Assembly (NCBI GenBank): GCA_002179805.1
Contig: NAVB01003687.1
Coordinates: 1 to 12,188 of the forward strand
Source: Acanthamoeba lenticulata
Taxonomy: Eukaryota; Discosea; Longamoebia; Acanthamoebidae
Reading direction: 5' to 3'
Length of the DNA: 12,188 nucleotides
The translations under genes and the position numbers were made by a program. Under the pieces are notes generated by a model that saw only the letters and a list, made by a program, of their open reading frames with translations, was not told the DNA's origin and ran no database searches. The stretch's first letter is position 1. Each line of letters opens with the position of its first letter. Of this stretch, positions 1 through 7,263 are shown piece by piece.

Positions 1-433
1 TTCATCTGGGGCGCCGCTCAGCTCATTGGTACTTTTTTTTTTTCTCCTTGGTGTCATCTGCGCTACTCACCACAATCGATTTTCATCTCGAAAAAGACCA
101 CCCAACGATCCTGCCGGGCTCGATCATGGACAAGGAACTGGTGGCCAGCAAGGCCGACGAGTACCTTTACCTTGGCTGCATCCACTACATCCACACGGTT
201 CGTCCTCTGCCCCAAAATGAGCAGCTCGTCTCGTCAGAGGTTCTCACTTCAAGTGGATGCAGGTCAAGAAGGGGCCCTTCTTTGAGCATTCGCCAGACCT
301 CTACAACATCAGCGGAGCGGCGTCGTGGGAGAAGATCAACAAAGGCATGTTCATGAAGTACAACCAGGATGTGCTTTGCAAGCTGCCAGTGCTTCAGCAC
401 ATGCTCTTTGGCTCGCTCTTCCCCTTCGCTTGA
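1..433 (+). CDS. PTPA: PTPA (serine/threonine-protein phosphatase 2A activator), C-terminal part
   Basis: PTPA is a peptidyl-prolyl isomerase-like, ATP-dependent activator of the PP2A catalytic subunit. Three exons can be joined: <1-28, 97-197 and 263-433 (stop TGA 431-433), giving 99 residues in one frame with introns of 68 and 65 bp. The first exon reads FIWGAAQLI, matching the conserved PTPA stretch that precedes the DHP motif. The D codon is split by the first intron and continues as DHPTILPGS. The last exon carries [18 protein letters not shown] and [19 protein letters not shown] and ends [12 protein letters not shown], matching the family signatures GPFxEHS, NISxVxxWxKxNxG and FGSLLP. 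The acceptor at 261-262 was preferred to an upstream AG because it gives the family spacing between CIHYIH and GPF. The N-terminal two thirds lie outside the window. Family assignment is from remembered alignment and is strong. Confidence 0.93.
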
Positions 434-527
434 TGTTGGACATGACGTCTTTTAGAGAAAAGCATTTTTCTTTTGGCCGAACAACAAAGAAACTTAAGAG
501 GAAAAGCACAACAACATCAGCAACGAA
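434..527 (+). promoter_or_regulatory. 94-bp PTPA-STRIP intergenic region
   Basis: This gap must hold the 3' end of PTPA and the promoter and 5' leader of the STRIP gene, which is transcribed in the same direction. It has a T-rich stretch near 465-477 and an A-rich leader just before the ATG. I see no canonical TATA box and no AATAAA. Confidence 0.45.
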
Positions 528-3353
528 ATGTCAGAAGGCGAGTTGGCCGCTCGTCACAAGAAGAGGAGCTCAGCACAAGGCCGGGCAACGTTGCCACTCA
601 CCCTAGAAAAGCTCAAAGAGCTTCAGGCCGCATCCTCGTATCCAAAGAAAAAAGTACTTGCCATTAGTTTGCCATTTTAATCTTTCTTGCTGCTTACATT
701 TTGGGGGGGGGGGCAACCAGTCACGCGTTGCCATTGAAAGGAATTACGAAGATGAGGGCACGGTAGGGGAGGAGCTGTCTGAAGTCCTCTCCGCCGGGGA
801 GGCCCAGCAGGCACGGGAGGCTGCCCGACGAGTTGTGCCCCGTCTCGACCTGGGCTTGCTGGGTCAGCAGCGAGGCGAGGTGGTGCGCGCCTTGCTCGAG
901 CGTCTTCGTGCGCAGTCTCGTGCTACAAACGACGTTGCGACATCGCCTCCTCTTGGCGAACTGCGGGACACGGCCCTCGCCCTTCTCCACTTTGTTGTTG
1001 GCAGCGATGTTGAGCACGCAGGCCGCCGCCACAACCATGACGACGATTACGAAGAAGACCCTTTGCGGCTGCTACAGCGTGCCCTCGCCACCAACCGCCT
1101 GCTCATGGGTAAGAATAGCGTATTCTTCATCATGAAAATGCACAACTCACTCACTTCGAAACAAAGACGGTGGCGCTTATGAGGTCTACTTGGACTTCTT
1201 TTTTGCGGCCAAGCGAGCTGTGGAGCTGCAGCAAGGCGACGCAGAGGGTGACCTGCGAATCTACTCGAACCTGCTGCTGTTCCTTATAATCTCGAATTCA
1301 CAACATCCCGACCTGCCGCCCCTTCTTGGTTCGTCTTCAATCCTTTCTTCCTTGTCTTCTTCTTCTTCATCGACCCGCTACACGAGCTTGTGCTGACGTT
1401 TTATCTGGCAATGCTGACGTGGCACGATGTAGTGGGGCGAAGTGGCGCGTACCACCACGGGCTGCTCTACACAGTTGTCGACTGCCTCGTTGACTTTGGG
1501 GATCAGCGCTACCCGCGCTACCCCATCAAGAAGGTGCTGCTTCTTCTGTGGAAGTGCCTCCTCTACGGCTGGGGCAGCACGGTCGCGCTCGCCCGACGCA
1601 AGGAAGCCGATCGCCAGCGTCGGGGCCTCCCGCCGCTGGGCCCGCTCGACGTCAAGTCCAGCCCGGCCCATCTCCAGGCCGTCCGCCTCCATGCCTCGGT
1701 TTTCCGCAAGAGCCACCCACGTCTGGCCATGCAGGCCCAGGCCGTGTCTGGCGTCGCCATGCCCGTCGTACGGCGCCCTCTCATGAGAGTCTTGACAGCT
1801 GAGCTTTGGACTTGGACTGAGTCAGAGCCATTGACCTGATGACTGGCTTGTCCCCTACGCACAGGCGCTACGGGAGGCTCAGTGGCTGATGGAGCGGGGA
1901 CTGAGCCCGTACTCGCACCTGGCCCATTTGCCCTTTGACCCACAAAGTTCAACGGCTGAAGTGCCGATACCGCCCAGCGTCAACGACGAAAGTGACGACG
2001 GTGAAGACGCGAGCCAACCGCGCGGACAGCAGCCGCCGGTCAACAGCGTGGAGGCCTTCTACCGGGCGATGCTGCCGCGCTTCCGGCGGGTGTTCATCCA
2101 CCTCCTCAATTTCCTGCTGGCCATGGCCCCTTCGGCCGACCGCGGACGCGGCGGCAGCCCCTCCCCGCCTCCGCCCTTTAATCTGTACTTTGAGGTCGAC
2201 GCCTCGGCCTCGTCCGCCGGGAGCTTGGAGCGCACGCGACACGAGGAGATCATGGTCAAGGCCATCTCGGGCTTCCTTCTGCTCCTCCTCAAGCACACGC
2301 GAGCCAACCACCCTATCCAGGCTGCCTACCTCCAATCAGTACGTTGCTTCTTCTCTTTTTTTAAAACATGATTTTGTAAATAACATAAAATGCATAAAAT
2401 TTCGCAGTTGCTGGTGGAGGCCAAGATGATGCTCCTCATCCTGAAGCTGGTCAACCAGCCGGAGGCGCCGCTCTTGACGTCGCCGACAGTCGTGGCTGGG
2501 ATGGAGACGTTCGTGATTGACGCCGAGATGATGTCGTCGGGCGAGGACGCCGCGCCGAACGGTGACGGCGACGGCAACGCTGGCCACACCGGGCGTTACT
2601 CGAAGCGCAAATTCTTTGCGCTGGTCAACTTCCTGCGCATCCTACAGAAGCTGGCCAAGTACAACCATCACCGCTGCGCGCTCCTCAACAAGTATTCGAC
2701 TCCTGTACGTCTTTCTGCGTTGGCCTTCTTGTGCTCTGGCGTGACGTGAAGACGCGATACGTTGCTCACTCGTTGTGGTCAATTATGCAGACGATCATCA
2801 AGCGGCTACTGGGGTTCGAGAACCCGTGGATTCGGCTCTACGGCCTCAAGCTCATCAAAAACATCACCAAGTTCCTCGGCCGCAAGTGGCGCACGAGTAC
2901 CAACTTGACTTTCCTTTGATGCGTCTTCCATTCACGACCATCCAAACTAAACTCTTTCGCTCAGGCAACATGAAGATCATTACAGAGGTGTACATGCGCG
3001 TGCGGCCGGTCTACATGGACGACTGGCTGTCGACCAACTTTGTGGAGAACGAAAACACGAGCGAGTTCGAGGCCGAGGAGCGCCACCTGGAGCGCCGAGT
3101 GCGTGCGTGGAACGATTTCCACTACCGACGGCCGCTCGAGGACGGCAGCAGCGGCGGCGGCGGCGACTCGGGGCTGCAGTCTGAAGCAGATGGCGGCGCG
3201 TCTGGGGGCGAGGAGAGTGGAACGGACGATGCCAGCCTGGCGGCGGCCTATGCTGCCGGGTGGCTTGACCACTACTTTCTTCACCATGCGCTCCTGGTCG
3301 AAGGCGACGAAGACGACAACGTTGAGCAGCGCACCAACGCGGGTGAGCCATGA
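528..3353 (+). CDS. STRIP1: STRIP/FAM40 (Far11-like) STRIPAK core subunit
   Basis: STRIP proteins are cytoplasmic scaffolds of STRIPAK, the complex holding PP2A, striatin and GCK-family kinases. Proposed exons are 528-653, 721-1108, 1167-1328, 1433-1767, 1865-2338, 2408-2704, 2791-2896 and 2965-3353, giving 758 residues; human STRIP1 is about 837. The N1221-like half includes DLRIYSNLLLFLII and YPIKKVLLLLWK (about residues 255-266), close to human FPMKKVLLLLWK. The DUF3402 half has HEEIMVKAISGFLLLLLKH, NFLRILQKLAKYNHHRC, LKLIKNITKFLGRKWRTS and NMKIITEVYMRVRPVYMDDW, all collinear with human STRIP1. Glycine- and acid-rich linkers lie near 3147-3230. Introns are 58-104 bp. Weak points are the start (first ATG of an open exon), the exon 3/4 join, the exon 4 donor (1768, or 1789 in the same phase) and the end, because GTGAGC at 3343 could be a donor for one more short exon. 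Confidence 0.88.
703..713 (+). repeat. G11 homopolymer in STRIP intron 1
   Basis: Eleven consecutive G lie seven bases before the intron's terminal AG (719-720), where a pyrimidine tract would be expected. The exon that follows is in the expected frame, so splicing is still inferred. Run length may be affected by sequencing error. Confidence 0.8.
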
Positions 3354-3432
3354 GCAGCTCATGTTCGACGTCGGCCATGCTCCAGCAGGAGCCAGACCAA
3401 CCATGTGAGCCGCGATTGCTTCATTATGTTAA

Positions 3433-3438
3433 TTTATT
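3433..3438 (-). terminator. AATAAA polyadenylation signal of the acidic ORF
   Basis: TTTATT on the plus strand reads AATAAA on the minus strand, about 33 bases after the TAA stop at 3471-3473. It lies between two convergent genes whose stop codons are only 117 bp apart. Confidence 0.5.
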
Positions 3439-3470
3439 CATCGTCATCGATACCTCCTCGCCCTCTTGTG

Positions 3471-3788
3471 TTAGACCACTGGGCCAGACTCCTCCTCCTC
3501 GTGCTTGTCCTCAGGCTCGTCGTCCTCGTTGTCGTCCTCGGGCTCGTCCCCATACTCGTACTCCTCTTTGGCATTTTCATCTTCGTCTTCCGCGTATTCT
3601 TTGGATTCCCCGTACTCCTCCTCTTGTTCCTCGTCGTCGTCGTCCTCTTCCTCCTCGTCCAACTCCCAGATGGAGATTGTTTTGACGGCGAGAATGGCTT
3701 GCAGAAAGCCGAGGAAGTGGCCCTTGGTCGCCAGCTTGGCGCGCTCCGCGCCCACGAGGAATATCAGCGCCTCCTCCCAACTCATCAT
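3471..3788 (-). CDS. Small protein with highly acidic C-terminal tail; possibly a last exon
   Basis: I do not recognise this protein. From the ATG at 3788-3786 it gives 105 residues: MMSWEEALIFLVGAERAKL, a hydrophobic helix-like stretch GHFLGFLQAILAVKTISIW, then about 60 residues dominated by Glu and Asp. Such tails are common in chaperones, histone-binding and nucleolar proteins, but none of those can be assigned. The frame is open upstream to 3845 without an ATG (DKAHRKEEQRKEK), and an AG at 3828-3827 could be a splice acceptor, so this may be a terminal exon spliced from the F-box gene to its right. The tail is encoded by repetitive GAG/GAA/GAC codons and could include repeat expansion. 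An AATAAA follows the stop. Whether it is an independent gene or an exon is unresolved. Confidence 0.5.
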   Translation of the reverse strand: MMSWEEALIFLVGAERAKLATKGHFLGFLQAILAVKTISIWELDEEEEDDDDEEQEEEYGESKEYAEDEDENAKEEYEYGDEPEDDNEDDEPEDKHEEEESGPVV

Positions 3789-3863
3789 CTTCTCCTTCCT
3801 CTGTTCTTCCTTGCGATGGGCCTTGTCTGCTTTCGCCCACAGCACAGATCCAATTAGTTTATC

Positions 3864-3956
3864 TTTTGATTTTGATTTTTTAATTCATCTTTAGATTTAA
3901 ATTTTTATATTTATATTTTTATATTTATATTTATATATTTATATTTATATTTATTT
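3864..3956. repeat. AT-rich tandem repeat island (ATATTT-like units)
   Basis: About 90 bases almost without G or C, made of imperfect 5-7 bp units such as TTTGA followed by ATATTT/ATTTTT. It contrasts sharply with the GC-rich exons on both sides. It lies directly downstream of the F-box stop codon and upstream of the acidic ORF, so it could be the F-box 3' UTR, a promoter, or part of a 144-bp intron (3827-3970) in an alternative gene model. Confidence 0.8.
3950..3955 (-). terminator. AATAAA polyadenylation signal of the F-box gene
   Basis: TTTATT on the plus strand is AATAAA on the minus strand, 24 bases past the proposed TGA stop (3982-3980). It supports a transcript end here, but it lies at the edge of an AT-rich repeat where such hexamers arise easily. 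Confidence 0.45.
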
Positions 3957-3979
3957 GTGGCGACACGTACATGACCAAC

Positions 3980-5077
3980 TCAAGGACTGTTCTGGGCGGT
4001 CATCTGAAGGTCGCCTGTAAATTCCTGGTGGAGGTGAAAGTACAGCGGCAGTCCTGTGATGGCGCTGTACACCACAGCCTCCACGTCGTAGTTGATGTCA
4101 TAGGCGTAGCAGTTAACATCCCTACAAAGGTAAAAAGTTTAGTTAAAATGCCCACACACGAGCACCAACAATGGAAAGGAAATGGTACGTGATGTCCACA
4201 TATATGCTACGGTATTGAATGGCTGGCTGGAGGACGGCAAAGGCCGCCTGTTTCCGCTCGAGGGTATGTTCCGCGTCGTCGTCATAGCTTTGCTGGGTGC
4301 TTCGTCACGATGAAGCAAACGTCTAATCCGCCGCAAAGTGTTGTTCGGGGAGAGGGCAGAACGCACAGGAAGGTCTTCATGTTGGCCTTGAAAGTCTGCT
4401 GGTATTGGCTGTTCTCCACTTTACGTTTCATGGCGTTGATCAAGTCGGACAGTGCCCCCACACATATGCCAACATAGCTGTTTGAGCGTGCATGTCGGCC
4501 ACAATCGCCCTCCCAGCTGCGATTGGATCTGCTGTGGACTTTGTCGATAAGCAACACAAGTCATAACAACATGCAAACCAACAACAGTGCTCCTGTACCA
4601 TCTTTCTCTTGCTGAAGGCGCTCGATTGCGAGCTGCCGCCAGTCGGGGCTTGCAATTGAGCCAGGGTATAACACTGGGGCCAAACGACCGTGCCAGGGGA
4701 GTGGCCACTGGTTGAAGTACGCCTGCTTCCACAACTGCGTCCACCCACTTGTTCCATGCGGTGGGTCGAGGCTGTCTCGCCAGCTGCGACAGACGAGCTG
4801 CGCACGACCCAGGCTGCGCACGTCCAACCGCTTCAGCACCGCCCACACCAGCTCCGATGGCCAGTGCCACTGGGCACCACCGCTTTGCCGCTCGTCCTTT
4901 TCTCTTTCTGAACCATGGGGCCATGCCAAATACAAGCTGTTGGTTTGCTCTTAAAAGAACGAAGCACCCCTAACAAAATGGAGGCAACGCACCGGTACGG
5001 AGTTGCTTGCGCCTGTGTGAGTTGCGCGTGAGGTCATCGAGAGGTACAATATCCCTTGCTGGCAGCTTCCGTTTCAT
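3980..5077 (-). CDS. F-box domain protein, C-terminal part unrecognised
   Basis: F-box proteins dock substrates onto SCF (Skp1-cullin) ubiquitin ligases. Minus-strand exons are 5077-4993, 4907-4599, 4538-4367, 4287-4189 and 4121-3980, giving 268 residues with introns of 85, 60, 79 and 67 bp, all GT-AG and in frame. The start ATG (5077-5075) is the first after an in-frame TGA. Residues about 42-75 form the F-box: WHWPSELVWAVLKRLDV, then SLGRAQLVCRSWRDSL, with the usual Pro, Leu-rich helices, V-C-R-x-W and hydrophobic spacing. WTQLWKQAYFNQWPL follows, typical of the segment after many F-boxes. The rest (LSDLINAMKRKVENSQY, CYAYDINYDVEAVVYSAIT, LPLYFHLHQEFTGDL) matches no substrate-binding repeat I know. 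Exon 3's first 20-25 codons look less protein-like, so that acceptor is less sure. A different splice in the last exon would extend the protein into the acidic ORF. Confidence 0.75.
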
Positions 5078-5171
5078 CTGGCCAAGGTTGTTGAACTCAA
5101 AGTTTGGGGCAAGTTTTCAATAACAGAATTGTTTCCAACAGAATATTACAAATTTTAAAATTGATTCAAAG
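5078..5171. promoter_or_regulatory. 94-bp shared upstream region of divergent F-box and M20 genes
   Basis: The two start codons face away from each other across 94 bp, so both promoters must lie here or inside the neighbouring gene. The half next to the M20 start is AT-rich (about 5120-5171), including AATATTAC and TTTTAAAATTG. No canonical TATA box is clear. Confidence 0.55.
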
Positions 5172-7088
5172 ATGGGAGACCCTGCCGACGTGGCAGAGAT
5201 GGTGAAAGTGCTTCAGGCGCTGGTCCAAGCACCCTCCGTGAACGGCGTCCATACCGAGAAGGCCACAGTGCAAGCACTTGCTGGTGAGGCACAACGATTG
5301 GGGCTCAACTACTCCTACCACGCGCTGGACGTACGGTCGTTGTTGGCTTTAGGATTCCTTTGACGCCTCCTCACGCTGCCCTATCTCGAGCAGGAGGAGA
5401 GACCCAACCTGGTCGTTTGGGTGGGCGAGGGCGAGCCAAGCTTCCTGTTTGTGGCGCACTCTGACACGGGTACCTGTGGCTCGTGGTGCAGGGCGAGAAA
5501 CGCGACGACTTACACAGGGGTGGGTCACCTGTGTAGTGGGCACCGGACAAGAGGAGCTGTGGAAGCACCCGCCCTTTGCCGGGGTTGTGGAGGACGGCCT
5601 CCTCTACGCCCGTGGGGCTTGCGACAACAAAGCTGGCATGGGTGCGCGCCTTTCCTCTCTCTTGCAAGGGAGGCCTGTGACCTTTTGCTGGCCTCACGAA
5701 GCAAGTGTTCTCGACTCGCGCCAGTGTGTGGCCTCTACGCGCTCAAGCGGCTTGCCGACGCGATCCCGCCCAGCGACCCGCGCTACTCGCAGCTGGGCCG
5801 GGTGCAGCTGGCCATCGTGGCCGACGAAGAGAGCGGCGCCTGCAGCCCACTCGGCATGCGGTGCGTGACTCCTCTCTCTTCGTCGTCAAAAGAGATGTCA
5901 ATGCCAACGGACAAAGCGTGTTGTGGCCACGCGCAGGTATCTGCTGGAGCAAGGGCTGGTAGGCGGCAAGGGCGCCATCTACGGCTACCCGGGCACGCGC
6001 GTCACGATCGGCCACAGGGGCCTCCTCCGGTTCACCGTCGAGGTCCACGGCCAGCCCGTGCACGCAGGTACGCCGTGCCCCCGCGACGACGACAATGTAA
6101 TCACCAACATGACATAGGCCGCTGCTGATGCTGCTGCGCAGGGAGCAGCGAGTGGACATGTGGGAAGAAGGGCGCCAACGCGACGATGGCGCTGGTCGAG
6201 ATCTTGTCGCGCCTGGAAAAGCATGAGTGGCCTCTCGACCTGCATGACAGCTTCCCCGGCCTTCACTTTGTCTGCACGCCAGGCACCCTCATCTCCGGCG
6301 GCACCTATGAGAGCGTCGTACGGATCCCACGTGTCCTCTTCTCTGCCGCGTCCGGATTCCTGACGAGCCTTTCGCGTCCGCAGATTCCCAACTATGCGGA
6401 GGCGGTGGTGGACATGCGCCCGATGCCCGACACCAACATTGACCAGCTCATCGCCACCATCGAGGCCATCATCGCCCAAGTCATCGCTGTACATTTTTGA
6501 AGAATAACCATCATAGGAATGTGAGTAATACGATCTAACGGTACCCACAGGAGCGCAACGAAAAGTGGGGCGAGGCGCGTCTGCGCGGAGCCATGAAGAT
6601 CAAGGCGCGGCTGCCGGCGGCATTCATCCCGAAAGATCACCCGCTGGCCGTCTCGTGCGTGCGCGCCGTTGAGCACGTTCTCCACGAGACCCCCGACGTA
6701 CGTCGATACACCACCTCTCTTCCGCCTCAACAGGCACCACCTGATCAAGGTCGCTCCTCTTCTTCTTCTTCTTCTTCTTCGTCGTTGGCCCCACACGGCA
6801 GGTGGGCGGGTGCGGGCCGGGCAATGAGGGCTACATGTTGATCGAGAAGGGCATCCCCACCATCTGCGGCTTTGGCCCAAAGGGAGGCGCGCCACACGGC
6901 CCCAACGGTTCGAATCCGACTCCTCTTTTCGTCTCGTCTCGTCTCTCATCACACTTCTTCTCTCCTTCTTTCCACTACTGATGCATGGCTGCATTCCAGA
7001 GTGGGTGGAAGTGGCCTCACTGGGCACCACAGTGGACATCTATTGCAGCGTCGTGTGCCAGTACCTGGGTCTCCCGTCGATCGTGTGA
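5172..7088 (+). CDS. M20-family metallopeptidase / amidohydrolase (ArgE-DapE-ACY1-CPG2 superfamily)
   Basis: Members are usually two-zinc amino- or carboxypeptidases, dipeptidases or deacylases. Ten exons join in frame: 5172-5330, 5394-5469, 5537-5641, 5725-5860, 5937-6067, 6142-6317, 6384-6488, 6551-6697, 6802-6907 and 7000-7088, giving 409 residues, normal for the family. Visible sites: H75-S-D77 in FLFVAHSDT; the WKHPPFAG loop; D108 in YARGACDNKAG; catalytic E148 and ligand E149 in ADEESG; HRG and the lid-domain H201 in GQPVHAG; C-terminal ligand H377 in GGAPHGPNEW. The acidic ligand normally in a (G/A)(E/D)P motif is Tyr here (Y176 in IYGYPGT). There is no signal peptide, so a cytosolic enzyme is likely. 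Substrate cannot be told from sequence. Exon 2 may start three bases earlier (GAGCAG tandem acceptor). Confidence 0.9.
6757..6780 (+). repeat. CTT/TTC microsatellite in M20 intron 8
   Basis: About eight TTC triplets form part of the pyrimidine-rich tract of the 104-bp intron 6698-6801. If retained it would read as a run of serines, so a missed intron could be annotated as a serine-rich insert. Confidence 0.8.
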
Positions 7089-7263
7089 CCACGGGCAGCT
7101 GTTGCATTCTTGCATCATTTGATTGTCCTCTTTGCATAAAAGGACAAGTGTAGAACGTCGGATCGCACATCGCACAAAGCTCATAAAGCCCTCAACTCGG
7201 TCAGAAGCAAATGGCAACACAACTCCTGCATGCGCACAACACGTGTGGGCTCAATTATCCCAG
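7089..7263 (+). other. Intergenic stretch between M20 gene and NTPase remnant
   Basis: No convincing coding signal. CATAAA at 7135-7140, about 47 bases past the M20 stop, could be a variant polyadenylation signal. A short ORF begins with ATG at 7211 but closes after 27 codons. TTATCCCAG ending at 7263 could be a splice acceptor leading into the remnant to the right. Confidence 0.4.

Noticed and set aside
1563..1952. Minus-strand ORF opposite STRIP exon 4
   Set aside because: It overlaps conserved STRIP coding sequence and shows no domain; it is a GC-driven shadow.
3405..3857. Plus-strand ORF rich in Leu and Val (looks like membrane segments)
   Set aside because: It is the complement of GAG/GAC-rich acidic codons on the minus strand; the hydrophobicity is an antisense effect of that bias.
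4421..4924. Minus-strand ORF in another frame across the F-box exon
   Set aside because: The F-box signature and frame-matched splice sites support a different frame; this one has no family features.
6593..6841. M20 exon 8 read through into a serine-rich tail
   Set aside because: The serine run is a TTC/CTT microsatellite in the intron; splicing 6697 to 6802 restores the conserved GPGNEG segment in frame.
6907..6923. Possible tRNA B-box (GGTTCGAATCC) on the plus strand in M20 intron 9
   Set aside because: No matching T-stem, A-box, anticodon arm or acceptor stem is found upstream; the sequence upstream is clear M20 coding sequence.
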